Shown here: piece after piece, positions 44,439 through 53,561 of the stretch
Layout: each line of letters starts with the position of its first letter
How positions within the stretch are numbered: the first letter of the stretch is position 1
Assembly (NCBI RefSeq): GCF_009829075.1
Contig: NZ_WUQZ01000014.1
Coordinates: forward strand, 30,262-94,261
DNA from: Sphingobacterium composti
Lineage (GTDB): Bacteria > Bacteroidota > Bacteroidia > Sphingobacteriales > Sphingobacteriaceae
DNA length: 64,000 bases
Direction of reading: 5' to 3'
Made by a program: the position numbers and the translations under genes
The notes under the pieces: generated by a model
The model's database searches: none
What the model was told of the DNA's origin: nothing
The model's input: only the letters and a program-made list of their open reading frames with translations

Positions 44439-46202
44439 ATGATTAATAGAAAACACATTATATTAAGTCTAGCTCTTCTGACAGGAATGAATTTTATGTC
44501 TTGTGAGATTGATAAAGAACCGTTGAATGGACCTACCGTTGGCGCCTTTCCTGTCAATGCAGAAGAAGCTGAATTTGGACTATTAGGCGCGTACAAGGCA
44601 TTGACATTATTGGATGCCAGCAGCACTCCATTTGCGCACGTGATTGACAATGTCACGGATGTGGGCTATGCTAGACCAGGAAACAATTATACTCCTGCCA
44701 TTACCAGCTCCTATACGACTGACAATGCTTTTGCCATCAAACCTTGGGCAGCTCATTACAAAACGATAGGTAGAGTACATACCGTTTTAGACAATTTAGA
44801 AGCGTTAAAAGACAATACGCCTACCGAAAAATACAAACAACTAGATGCGGAATTGAGATTTGTAAGAGCTTACGCTTATTCGCAGCTCATAGAATTATAT
44901 GGTGATGTACCCTTGTTGACAAAAACATTAGAATTGAACGAAGCGGAAACCATCACCAAAACACCTGTTGCTCAAATTCAACAATGGATCATTAATGAAC
45001 TGACTGAAGTGGCTAACGCATTACCCATAGCCCAATCGGCATCTGGGAATGTTAGAGCAGGACGTGTCGCAGCTTATATGTTAAAAGCCCGTGTAGCCTT
45101 GTACGCAAAAAAATACGATATAGCCATCGAAGCTTCTTCTAAAGCTATGCAACTAGCAGAAGGTGTGTATGCACTGACTCCTTTTAATACGAGTCTTCAA
45201 TACGCAGGAAAAGATCATACAGCAGGGGAACCTAACGTCACCAATATATTTGGTCACGAAGGATTTAAATCCAGTAAAGAGTGGATTTGGGTTTTTGAAT
45301 ACAACATGAATATTGATGGCAATTCGCACAACCAACAATATTACGCAGCATCTAGACTCGGAAAAGGTGTAGCCTACTGGGGTCCTACGCAGGATTTCAT
45401 AGATTCTTTCCAAGCTTCGGATGGTCTACCTATTACCCAATCGCCACTGTACAATGAGGATAAACCTTTTGCAAACAGAGATCCTAGATTGGATATGTAT
45501 TGTGTACGCCCGGGGGCAAGATTTCTAGGCTATCAATTCGAAATGAACACATCATTTAAAAATGTATCAAATTATTGGCCAGTAATTAATGGTACAGCTG
45601 CCACTCCAATAAATGTAGCTAACACGGATCAATCCAACGCAGCACGTTCATACAGTGGTTACTTATGGCGCAAACATTGTGACATTGCAGACATCACCTC
45701 TACTTCCGTAAATGGCAGGAGCGACCTAAATATTGGCATTTTCCGTTATGCAGAATTACTTTTACTGTATGCTGAAGCAAAAATTGAAGCGAACCAAATC
45801 GATGCAACGGTAGCGGAAGCGATTAATAAAATCAGACGTCGCGCAAATATGCCAGAAATAGCTTCTAACTTGCCGCAAGCAGATATGCGCAAAGCACTAC
45901 GCTATGAAAGAAAAATTGAACTAGCGAGCGATGGTTTAAGATGGTATGATATTCGTCGCTGGGGTATTGCGCAGGACATTATGAATGGTACGCTCTACTT
46001 GAATCGCGATGCTAAAGGCTGGAAAAAAAATGCGATAACATCTATTGACGCCAATTATAGCCCAAAATACAACAAAACAGAGGCAGTTAAATATTTTGGA
46101 ACACAAAATACGGTCTACAAACTAAACAAAGATGAGTATTGGCCAATACCTTCTGCTGAAATATCCGTTCTTCCAAAAGTAGAACAAAACCCAGGATATT
46201 AA
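44439..46202 (+). CDS. SusD/RagB-family nutrient-binding outer-membrane lipoprotein
   Basis: A 587-residue surface lipoprotein. A signal peptide ends at the lipobox (NFMSC, Cys at about residue 22). The helical TPR core contains LRFVRAYAYSQLIELYGDVPLL and the C-terminal SusD domain ends with RRANMPEIAS and LRYERKIELASDGLRWYDIRRWG, all hallmarks of the family. It forms the lid of the SusC channel and binds the ligand. It follows susC by 4 bases in one transcript ending at a strong terminator. Confidence 0.95.
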   Translation: MINRKHIILSLALLTGMNFMSCEIDKEPLNGPTVGAFPVNAEEAEFGLLGAYKALTLLDASSTPFAHVIDNVTDVGYARPGNNYTPAITSSYTTDNAFAIKPWAAHYKTIGRVHTVLDNLEALKDNTPTEKYKQLDAELRFVRAYAYSQLIELYGDVPLLTKTLELNEAETITKTPVAQIQQWIINELTEVANALPIAQSASGNVRAGRVAAYMLKARVALYAKKYDIAIEASSKAMQLAEGVYALTPFNTSLQYAGKDHTAGEPNVTNIFGHEGFKSSKEWIWVFEYNMNIDGNSHNQQYYAASRLGKGVAYWGPTQDFIDSFQASDGLPITQSPLYNEDKPFANRDPRLDMYCVRPGARFLGYQFEMNTSFKNVSNYWPVINGTAATPINVANTDQSNAARSYSGYLWRKHCDIADITSTSVNGRSDLNIGIFRYAELLLLYAEAKIEANQIDATVAEAINKIRRRANMPEIASNLPQADMRKALRYERKIELASDGLRWYDIRRWGIAQDIMNGTLYLNRDAKGWKKNAITSIDANYSPKYNKTEAVKYFGTQNTVYKLNKDEYWPIPSAEISVLPKVEQNPGY

Positions 46203-46220
46203 TCTGGTACAGCATAAAAA

Positions 46221-46264
46221 GGATTGCGGGAATGATACTATGCCCCGCAATCCCTTTTTTTTTT
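46221..46264 (+). terminator. intrinsic terminator after susD
   Basis: A 10-bp GC-rich stem (46221-46230 with 46244-46253) and a 13-base loop are followed by eleven T. Confidence 0.9.
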
Positions 46265-46423
46265 ATTTGATTCCCTCTAAATTCCCTCATTCCAATTTAG
46301 TTACATTTTCAGCAACTGCATTATCAAAAGTCACTTCTGTACTGCTATAGATTACAGTAAGGTAAGCCTATTTTATGGAACAATAAAAATTCGCTTCAAA
46401 AAAAATATCACCAAAACAAAAAA

Positions 46424-46441
46424 GGAACTCTCACGAGTTCC
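46424..46441 (-). terminator. intrinsic terminator of the thrS-infC-rpmI-rplT operon
   Basis: On the reverse strand a 7-bp GGAACTC/GAGTTCC stem with a 4-base loop is followed by a T-rich run, 40 bases past the rplT stop codon. Confidence 0.8.
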
Positions 46442-46480
46442 CTTTATATCTAACAAATTGATAGCGGTTTAAAAACTAAA

Positions 46481-46825
46481 TTATTTTACTGCATCAATAA
46501 CTGCTTTGAAAGCATCTGGATTATTTAAAGCTAAGTCAGCTAAAACTTTACGGTTTAAGCCAATGTTTTTAGCGTTTAATTTACCAATCAATTGAGAATA
46601 TGAAATTCCGTGTTGACGAGCACCAGCGTTGATACGTTGAATCCATAAAGCTCTAAACTCGCGTTTTTTGGTTTTACGGTCGCGGTAAGCGTACTGTAAA
46701 CCTTTTTCTACTGTATTTTTAGCAATAGTATATACTTTGCTACGTGAACCGAAATAGCCTTTAGCTAATTTCAAAATTCTTTTTCTTCTTCTTCTCGAAG
46801 CTACTGCGTTAACCGAACGTGGCAT
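46481..46825 (-). CDS. rplT: 50S ribosomal protein L20
   Basis: A 114-residue L20 of normal length. It starts [26 protein letters not shown] and shows the conserved [20 protein letters not shown] and [16 protein letters not shown] segments. It binds 23S rRNA early in large-subunit assembly. It is the last gene of the conserved thrS-infC-rpmI-rplT order. Confidence 0.97.
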   Translation of the reverse strand: MPRSVNAVASRRRRKRILKLAKGYFGSRSKVYTIAKNTVEKGLQYAYRDRKTKKREFRALWIQRINAGARQHGISYSQLIGKLNAKNIGLNRKVLADLALNNPDAFKAVIDAVK

Positions 46826-46924
46826 ATTTTTAAAAAATTAAATTTGGTATAAGGCGCTGTGTATCTCAACTAGCTTACAACCTGATACCCGGTTATAAAA
46901 TATTGTTAATTGTGCTGAAAACGA

Positions 46925-47125
46925 TTATTTACCAATCGCTAACATGCGTTTTACGTTACCTGTATCACCATCAGAAACTAATGCTGTATGAGTCAAGTTA
47001 CGTTTTTGTTTTGTAGTTTTCTTAGTCAAGATGTGGCTTTTGTAAGCACTTTTTCTCTTGATTTTACCTGTTCCAGTCAATGCAAAACGTTTCTTAGCGC
47101 TGGAATTGGTTTTTACTTTTGGCAT
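46925..47125 (-). CDS. rpmI: 50S ribosomal protein L35
   Basis: A 66-residue protein starting [25 protein letters not shown], the standard L35 beginning, with the basic Lys/Arg-rich [14 protein letters not shown] core. It is in the conserved infC-rpmI-rplT order, about 40 bases after infC. Confidence 0.96.
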   Translation of the reverse strand: MPKVKTNSSAKKRFALTGTGKIKRKSAYKSHILTKKTTKQKRNLTHTALVSDGDTGNVKRMLAIGK

Positions 47126-47165
47126 AATACTTATTATTTTATATCAATCTGTTAGAATATCTTTT

Positions 47166-47726
47166 TTACTTTTTAGTTCCTTTAGGAGCCAAAGTCAAGA
47201 ACATACGTTTACCTTCCAATTTTGGCAACAATTCCACTTTACCGTATTCTTCCAAAGCCTGTGCAAAACGTAACAACAAGATTTCACCTTGCTCTTTGAA
47301 TACGATAGCACGACCTTTGAAGTGTACGTAAGCACGAACTTTCTCACCTGCTTCTAAAAAGCGCATCGCATGCTTTAATTTGAATTCAAAGTCATGTTCG
47401 CTAGTATTAGGTCCGAAACGAATCTCCTTAATAACCGTTTGCTTAGCATTCGCTTTGATTTCCTTTTGTTTTTTCTTCTGCTCGTAGATGAACTTGCTGT
47501 AATCTACAATCTTACAAACAGGAGGAACTGCGTTTGGCGAAATCTCTACTAAATCTAACTCCAACTCATCCGCCAATTCCAATGCCTTACGCGTAGGATA
47601 CACTCCTGGCTCAACATTATCACCCACTAAACGTACTTCAGGCACACGAATAAACTCGTTAATACGGTGCTCTGGTTCTTTCTTTTTCATTGGTGGTCTT
47701 GGACCACTAGGTCTTTTTAATGCCAA
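47166..47726 (-). CDS. infC: translation initiation factor IF-3
   Basis: A 186-residue IF-3. The N-terminal domain contains [18 protein letters not shown] and the C-terminal domain contains [21 protein letters not shown]. It prevents premature subunit joining and proofreads the initiator codon. The frame has a stop at 47739 and no ATG until residue 13. The only upstream start is TTG at 47726, which gives the usual Bacteroidota N-terminus. A non-AUG start is common in infC and allows IF-3 to limit its own translation. Confidence 0.94.
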   Translation of the reverse strand: MALKRPSGPRPPMKKKEPEHRINEFIRVPEVRLVGDNVEPGVYPTRKALELADELELDLVEISPNAVPPVCKIVDYSKFIYEQKKKQKEIKANAKQTVIKEIRFGPNTSEHDFEFKLKHAMRFLEAGEKVRAYVHFKGRAIVFKEQGEILLLRFAQALEEYGKVELLPKLEGKRMFLTLAPKGTKK

Positions 47727-47738
47727 ATGTTTAAATTT

Positions 47739-49664
47739 TTAAACGGTTATTTCTTTTATTAATAAATCTCTAAATTCGTCTGCAGTCATAGAACCTAAGT
47801 CTACTGACCCATGTTTGCGAACAGAAACTGTGCCACTTTCCATCTCTTTTTCCCCTACAATCAACATGTAAGGCAATTTTTTAACTTCAGCGTCACGGAT
47901 TTTGCGTCCCACCTTCTCGTCTCTAAGATCGATCAGACCGCGAATATCGGAATTATTTAGCGAATCTAAAAGATTTTGAGCATATTCTTCATATTTTTCT
48001 GACACTGGCAAGACGATAAATTGCTCAGGCGCAAGCCATAACGGGAACTGACCACCACAGTGTTCAATTAATACCGCTACGAATCTTTCTAATGAACCAA
48101 ATGGAGCACGGTGAATCATCACAGGACGGTGTTTTTGATTGTCCGAACCCGTATATTCTAACTCAAAACGCTCAGGCAAGTTGTAGTCTACTTGAATCGT
48201 ACCCAACTGCCATTTACGTCCTAAAGCATCTTTCACCATGAAGTCCAATTTAGGACCATAAAATGCGGCTTCACCGTATTCCACGACAGTTTTCAAACCT
48301 TTTTCTGCTGCCGCTTCGATAATTGCTGTTTCGGCTAATGCCCAGTTTTCATCCGAACCAATATACTTAGAACGGTTTTCAGGGTCTCTTAGCGACACCT
48401 GTGCTGTATAATCTTCAAAGCCAAGAGCATTGAAAACGTATAATACCAAGTCAATTACTTTTTTGAACTCGTCCTTCACTTGATCAGGACGACAGAATAA
48501 GTGTGCATCATCTTGTGTAAACCCACGTACACGCGTCAATCCATGTAACTCACCTGATTGCTCGTAACGATAAACTGTACCAAATTCTGCAAAACGAACT
48601 GGCAAATCCTTGTATGAACGAGGTTTTGTTTTGTAAATTTCACAGTGATGCGGACAGTTCATCGGTTTCAAGAAAAATTCTTCACCTTCTACAGGGGTAT
48701 GAATCGGTTGAAATGCATCAGCACCATATTTCTCGTAGTGACCTGATGTGATATACAAATTCTTATTACCAATATGTGGTGTGATTACAGGCTCGTAACC
48801 TGCTTTCAACTGTGCTTTTTGCAAGAAGTCTTGCAATTTCTGACGCAAAGCAGTTCCTTTTGGCAACCACAATGGCAAACCTGCTCCCACTTTTTCAGAG
48901 AAAGCAAATAATTCTAATTCTTTACCCAACTTACGGTGGTCACGTTTCTTCGCTTCTTCGATGAATTTCAAGTACTCTGTCAATTCAGAAGCTTTAGGGA
49001 AAGTAACACCATAAATACGTGTCAATTGTTTACGTGACTCATCTCCTCTCCAGTAAGCACCTGCTACATTTGTTAATTTGATAGCTTTGATGAACCCTGT
49101 ATTAGGAATATGTGGACCACGGCACAAATCCGTGAAATTTCCTTGTGTATAAAATGTAATAGAGCCATCTTCTAGATCTTTAATCAAATCTAATTTGTAC
49201 TCATCACCTTTTTCTGTAAAATAGTCTAACGCTTCAGCTTTCGAAACAGCTTTACGTGCAAACACTTCTTTCTGTTTTGCCAATTCCAACATCTTGTCTT
49301 CAATTTTTTTGAAGTCATCAGATGAGAAATCCATATCGCCAAAGTCTACGTCATAGTAAAAGCCTGTTTCGATATTTGGACCAATACCAAATTTAATTCC
49401 CGGATAAAGAGCTTCTAATGCTTCAGCTAACAAGTGAGCAGATGAATGCCAAAAGGTCGCTTTACCTTTATCGTCATTCCACGTTAACAACTTGACATTT
49501 GAATCTTGCTCAATCGCACGAGAAGCATCCCATACTTCACCATTTACCTCAGCAGCTAATACATTTCTAGCTAATCCTTCCGAGATAGACAACGCCACTT
49601 GCATAGCTGTTGTCCCTTTTTCAAACTGACGAACCGAACCGTCAGGTAGTGTAATGTTAATCAT
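47739..49664 (-). CDS. thrS: threonyl-tRNA synthetase
   Basis: A 641-residue class II synthetase of normal length. Domains in order are TGS (about 1-62), editing domain (about 65-225, with the [11 protein letters not shown] metal-binding His motif), catalytic core (about 245-540, with [11 protein letters not shown] and [14 protein letters not shown]) and the C-terminal anticodon-binding domain (about 545-641). The frame can open two codons earlier with TTG codons; I chose the ATG at 49664 giving [10 protein letters not shown]. It leads the infC-rpmI-rplT operon. Confidence 0.97.
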   Translation of the reverse strand: MINITLPDGSVRQFEKGTTAMQVALSISEGLARNVLAAEVNGEVWDASRAIEQDSNVKLLTWNDDKGKATFWHSSAHLLAEALEALYPGIKFGIGPNIETGFYYDVDFGDMDFSSDDFKKIEDKMLELAKQKEVFARKAVSKAEALDYFTEKGDEYKLDLIKDLEDGSITFYTQGNFTDLCRGPHIPNTGFIKAIKLTNVAGAYWRGDESRKQLTRIYGVTFPKASELTEYLKFIEEAKKRDHRKLGKELELFAFSEKVGAGLPLWLPKGTALRQKLQDFLQKAQLKAGYEPVITPHIGNKNLYITSGHYEKYGADAFQPIHTPVEGEEFFLKPMNCPHHCEIYKTKPRSYKDLPVRFAEFGTVYRYEQSGELHGLTRVRGFTQDDAHLFCRPDQVKDEFKKVIDLVLYVFNALGFEDYTAQVSLRDPENRSKYIGSDENWALAETAIIEAAAEKGLKTVVEYGEAAFYGPKLDFMVKDALGRKWQLGTIQVDYNLPERFELEYTGSDNQKHRPVMIHRAPFGSLERFVAVLIEHCGGQFPLWLAPEQFIVLPVSEKYEEYAQNLLDSLNNSDIRGLIDLRDEKVGRKIRDAEVKKLPYMLIVGEKEMESGTVSVRKHGSVDLGSMTADEFRDLLIKEITV

Positions 49665-49840
49665 CAACAATTATGATTTAAAAATTTTGAATTTAATAAT
49701 GCTGAATTTTAGCTACAATGCTTACAAACACACTGCATACCTACTAAAATCAGCGAGGTGCAAATTTACTAATTATTTAACCAAATAGAGAAGGATGTGA
49801 AAAATGAAAAGGTGTTGACGCTGATTTCTAATAATAAGAG

Positions 49841-49848
49841 TACCTTTG
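49841..49848 (+). promoter_or_regulatory. possible -7 promoter box for rlmF
   Basis: TACCTTTG matches TAnnTTTG exactly, 19 bases before the rlmF start. A TTGAC lies at 49815-49819, slightly farther than usual for a -33 box. On the other strand CAAATTTA at 49761-49768 is the reverse of a -7 box that could serve thrS. Confidence 0.4.
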
Positions 49849-49867
49849 AGGTGAAATTACAGAATAC

Positions 49868-50746
49868 ATGCATAAAAGAAATAAGCACATACACGGATAT
49901 GATTTAAAAAAGCTCAAAGCGGCATACAAAGGTTTGAGCCATCATATTATACAACTGAATGATAAAGACACCATCGACTTTTCGAATCCAAAATCAGTTT
50001 TCGAATTAAATAAAGCACTCCTAATAGCAGATTACAAATTAAAATTTTGGCAACCAACAGCTAATAGCCTTTGCCCTGCTGTACCTGGGCGAGCAGATTA
50101 TGTACATCATTTAGCAGATTTATTAGCTAAAAGCAATAACGGTGAGATTCCGACAGGAAAAGATGTCAAAATTTTAGATATCGGAACTGGCTCAAGCATC
50201 ATCTATCCCGTTATTGGTGCGCAAGAATACAATTGGGATTTCGTAGGAACAGAAATTGATCGTGCATCCGTACATCAAGCTGAGGTCAATGTCAACAAAA
50301 ATATTTGGTTGAAGAAAAAAATCAAATTACGTTTTCAAGATGATCGCGAGAAAATTTTAGACGGCATTATCTTTCCAGAAGATAAGTTTGACGCCATTAT
50401 GTGCAATCCACCATTCTTCAAATCAAGAGAAGATAACTGGACAAAAAGCACCAAAAAATTTCAAAACCTTAAAAAAGGAACTGACTCTCCAACGGTACAA
50501 AACTTTGCAGGTCATCCGAATGAACTTTGGTGCCCTGGAGGCGAGAAAGCTTTTATTACACAATTGATTTACGACAGTCAGAAATACAGAAAGCAAATTA
50601 ACTGGACTACATCATTGGTTTCAAGCAAAGAACACTTAAAACCATTAATATCTGTCTTGGAATACCACAAAGCAGCCCAAATCGAAATTATCGAAATGGA
50701 GCAAGGTCAGAAGAAAATGAGAATTTTGGCTTGGCGATGGGAATAA
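49868..50746 (+). CDS. rlmF: 23S rRNA (adenine-1618-N6)-methyltransferase
   Basis: A 292-residue SAM-dependent methyltransferase of the YbiN/RlmF family. The N-terminal HIHGYDLKKL and NPKSVFELNKALL segments are family-specific. LCPAVPGRADYVHHLADLL follows, then ILDIGTGSSIIYPVIG (SAM-binding motif I) and the catalytic NPPF motif in IMCNPPFFKS. It methylates N6 of A1618 in 23S rRNA. It is divergent from thrS and ends in a strong terminator. Confidence 0.93.
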   Translation: MHKRNKHIHGYDLKKLKAAYKGLSHHIIQLNDKDTIDFSNPKSVFELNKALLIADYKLKFWQPTANSLCPAVPGRADYVHHLADLLAKSNNGEIPTGKDVKILDIGTGSSIIYPVIGAQEYNWDFVGTEIDRASVHQAEVNVNKNIWLKKKIKLRFQDDREKILDGIIFPEDKFDAIMCNPPFFKSREDNWTKSTKKFQNLKKGTDSPTVQNFAGHPNELWCPGGEKAFITQLIYDSQKYRKQINWTTSLVSSKEHLKPLISVLEYHKAAQIEIIEMEQGQKKMRILAWRWE

Positions 50747-50750
50747 AACT

Positions 50751-50785
50751 AAAAAGCTTTCAGACGAAACTCTGAAAGCTTTTTT
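50751..50785 (+). terminator. intrinsic terminator after rlmF
   Basis: A perfect 14-bp stem (50751-50764 with 50771-50784) with a 6-base loop ends in a T run. Confidence 0.85.
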
Positions 50786-50858
50786 AATGCAAGAGCGATT
50801 GATAATGTAGCACTATACGATCTACATTCGTTTATATACAACTAACAAAACATAAATT

Positions 50859-51200
50859 ATGCGAATTTTATTCATCCTAATTGCACTTGCATTTTCATCA
50901 AGCTGCAAAGAATCTAAAGAAAACACTACAGAAATCCTTTGTCACCAAGAAATGAAAACAAGGTTTGAAAAAGAACTTAAATGCACGGAAAAAGACATAA
51001 TGGAAGTAAACCTATATTCTGGACTTTATAATGGTGAGAATGTGTATTTCACGATGACGATGTGCCCAGCATGCAATACAACTCCTCCTCAATATGGTTA
51101 TAGCTGTGACGGCACAAAAATCTCCATTTCAAATTTCAATACTAAAGTTTCAGAAATAAAAGAAATTTACAACAGCTGTACGAAACGCTTTTCGGAATAA
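50859..51200 (+). CDS. small Cys-rich lipoprotein, function unknown
   Basis: A 113-residue protein I do not recognise. The lipobox SSSC places the lipid-accepting Cys at residue 16. The mature part holds six further cysteines, including a CPAC pair in TMCPACNTT, suggesting disulfides or metal binding in the envelope. It is a single-gene unit followed by a short terminator. Confidence 0.6.
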   Translation: MRILFILIALAFSSSCKESKENTTEILCHQEMKTRFEKELKCTEKDIMEVNLYSGLYNGENVYFTMTMCPACNTTPPQYGYSCDGTKISISNFNTKVSEIKEIYNSCTKRFSE

Positions 51201-51222
51201 AAATCCTTAAAAAGCAAAAAAA

Positions 51223-51250
51223 CCTTTAGAAATCTAAAGGCTTTAATTTT
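51223..51250 (+). terminator. intrinsic terminator after the small lipoprotein gene
   Basis: An 8-bp stem (51223-51230 with 51233-51240) is followed by a T-rich stretch, just before the tRNA genes that lie on the other strand. Confidence 0.6.
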
Positions 51251-51251
51251 G

Positions 51252-51325
51252 CTCTCCCTCTTGGGCTCGAACCAAGGACCCTCTGATTAACAGTCAGATG
51301 CTCTAACCAGCTGAGCTAAGGAAGA
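51252..51325 (-). tRNA. tRNA-Asn (anticodon GTT)
   Basis: A 74-base cloverleaf on the reverse strand with a 7-bp acceptor stem (TCTTCCT with AGGGAGA, one G-U pair), a D arm, the anticodon GTT, and a T arm CTTGG-TTCGAGC-CCAAG. The discriminator is G and CCA is not encoded in full. Confidence 0.95.
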
Positions 51326-51408
51326 ATTTGAAACTTTACAGTTTCTGGTTAAATCATGATGTCAAGTTTTCATACTTGAAAGTCCTAACGACACTGGACT
51401 TTTATTTG

Positions 51409-51482
51409 CTCTCCCTCTTGGGCTCGAACCAAGGACCCTCTGATTAACAGTCAGATGCTCTAACCAGCTGAGCTAAGGAAGA
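51409..51482 (-). tRNA. tRNA-Asn (anticodon GTT), second copy
   Basis: Identical to the copy at 51252-51325, 157 bases away, in the same direction. The two are separated by 83 bases and are probably cotranscribed. Confidence 0.95.
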
Positions 51483-51594
51483 ATTCAACCTACTTCGTTT
51501 CCGTTTCGGTGATGCAATTATCGGAAGATTTTAAGAGTTCTGCAAACATTTTTTTAAGGTTTTTTACAACTCATTCATTCCCAATAAGAATATT

Positions 51595-52974
51595 TTACAA
51601 CAAAACACCTTTCAAAAGCAATGTAGCGAATGTAAAGTATATAATTAAGCCAGTCACGTCCACTAAAGTAGATACAAATGGCGCAGATGAACTTGCTGGA
51701 TCGGCCCCTAGCTTACGCAGCACAAAAGGAAGCATTGAACCTGTCAAAGACCCCCATAATACCACGCCAACCAACGAGAAACTTATAACTAATGCAATCA
51801 AAAACCAATATTCTCCATAAACTTCAGAGAACATTTGCCAAGTCGCAATTCGTATAAATCCTAATATTCCTAGAATTAGACCTAAGATTAATCCCGTAAG
51901 AATTTCTCTTCGCATTACACGCCACCAATCTGTCAACGTTACTTCACCCATAGCCATGGCCTGAATTATTAATGTCGACGCTTGTGAGCCACTATTACCT
52001 CCACTAGACATAATTAACGGCATCAAAGCAAATAACACAATTGCGCTTGCTAATTGTGACTCAAAATGCCCGATTACAGTTGCAGTTAACAATTGTCCCA
52101 AAAATAAAACAATCAACCAGCCCGCTCGCTTTTTTACCAAATGCATAATAGACACATCCAAGTAAGGCTCATCTAACGCCTCCGTACCCCCGAAACGTTG
52201 CATATCCTCCGTGTACTCTTCGTTCGCTACCCAAAGGATATCATCTATCGTGACAATGCCTAACATGATTCCTTGCTCGTCTATTACAGGCAAAGCCACA
52301 CGATTATTCATACGGAAAATTGTTACAGCTTCCTCTTGTGGATCATTCGCATTGAGTGAAATCAATCTGTTATCGATCAATTCCCCAACTTGGGAATCTG
52401 GATTGGCTAACAAAATATCTTTGATCCGAATATCATCAATCAGCTTACCATCCGAATCAATCACATACAATACATCAATAGTCTCCGAAGCACTACCATA
52501 ACGACGGATATGATCCAAAATTCTATTGATCGTCCAATGTTCTTTTACCGTAATATAATCTGGGGTCATTAGACGTCCGACACTGTCTTCAGGATAGCCC
52601 AATAATGACAAGGCTTCTTTACGCTCATCAGGAGTCAACAACGTAATCAATCTCTTTACAACATCCCCTTTCAAATCTCCAAAGAAAGAAGTACGGTCAT
52701 CGGGAGGCATCGTGTTTAATATCTCTCGAACTTTGTTGGCAGAAATCTTTTTGAAAATACGCTCTTGCGTAGGGAAGTCTAAAATCCGAAACACATTAAC
52801 TGCTCGGTTCAAATCTAAGGTTTCAATAAAGAGAGGTCCATGCTCCGGAAGCTCATCTATCAACTCCTCGACATCTGAAATATTAAGCTCATTCAAATAA
52901 TTAGCTAACTCTAGATTGTTACCTTCTTCGATTAGCTTTTCGAGTGCTGCGACATGCATTTCCAATTCTTCCAT
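51595..52974 (-). CDS. mgtE: magnesium transporter MgtE
   Basis: A 459-residue Mg2+ channel. An acidic superhelical N-domain (about 1-125) and paired CBS domains (about 130-250) sense cytoplasmic Mg2+. A five-helix membrane domain (about 280-459) contains the MPLIMSSGGNSGSQASTL pore signature and the GADPASSSAPFVSTLVDVTG segment. The frame opens earlier at 53049, but the ATG at 52974 has a strong AGGAGG Shine-Dalgarno 7 bases upstream and gives the normal MgtE start. Confidence 0.95.
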   Translation of the reverse strand: MEELEMHVAALEKLIEEGNNLELANYLNELNISDVEELIDELPEHGPLFIETLDLNRAVNVFRILDFPTQERIFKKISANKVREILNTMPPDDRTSFFGDLKGDVVKRLITLLTPDERKEALSLLGYPEDSVGRLMTPDYITVKEHWTINRILDHIRRYGSASETIDVLYVIDSDGKLIDDIRIKDILLANPDSQVGELIDNRLISLNANDPQEEAVTIFRMNNRVALPVIDEQGIMLGIVTIDDILWVANEEYTEDMQRFGGTEALDEPYLDVSIMHLVKKRAGWLIVLFLGQLLTATVIGHFESQLASAIVLFALMPLIMSSGGNSGSQASTLIIQAMAMGEVTLTDWWRVMRREILTGLILGLILGILGFIRIATWQMFSEVYGEYWFLIALVISFSLVGVVLWGSLTGSMLPFVLRKLGADPASSSAPFVSTLVDVTGLIIYFTFATLLLKGVLL

Positions 52975-52980
52975 TTTGCT

Positions 52981-52986
52981 CCTCCT
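52981..52986 (-). promoter_or_regulatory. strong Shine-Dalgarno of mgtE
   Basis: On the reverse strand AGGAGG lies 6 bases before the mgtE ATG at 52974. Such strong sites are uncommon in this window, and it decides the start over the earlier in-frame codon at 53049. Confidence 0.75.
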
Positions 52987-53561
52987 ATTATGAATCCCTA
53001 CATTGGTGTCAGACTTTAGTTCGTTGCAAAAGTCGGTTTTTTCTAGCAAAATATATAATCTTTTTTCGTTAGTCTTACAAACAATTTGAAATTTTTATTC
53101 AGACAATATGACAGCATAGATTACACACTTGTTTTGTTGAATTAGAAACCAAATTGATCTATTTGATTATTTAAAATCTATTGGTAAAACTCGCTGATAT
53201 TAAAAGTGAACTTCTAATTCGTAAAAATCATTTTTTCAACTTGGCTAATGAATAATCCCTATAGGTCTAATCAAATACTAATGAGATTAAAATTGGAAAT
53301 AGAATCTCACTTAAATAATAAACCTTTTTCAATAAATAACTGTACTTTAGTAAATGAAATAAACAAAGAGCTTGTTTTATCAATAACAGCTAATTAACCA
53401 CTTTTTTATTAACTATACACTTCATTTTGATAATGAAATAAAATAAACATATAACATTGTAAAAGAGGATGTTAAATAATTTAATATAATCTATTAAATT
53501 ATTTAAAACCGAATAGTTCTACTAACATTTTTAGCAAACAACAAAGATAACATCAAATAAA
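52987..53561. other. AT-rich intergenic region
   Basis: A 575-base gap between the divergent mgtE and peptidase/propeller genes. It is AT-rich with many short A/T runs. I see no RNA, repeat or gene in it; it presumably holds both promoters. Confidence 0.45.

Noticed and set aside
51252..51482. Tandem repeat or CRISPR-like unit
   Set aside because: The two 74-base repeats are complete tRNA-Asn genes.
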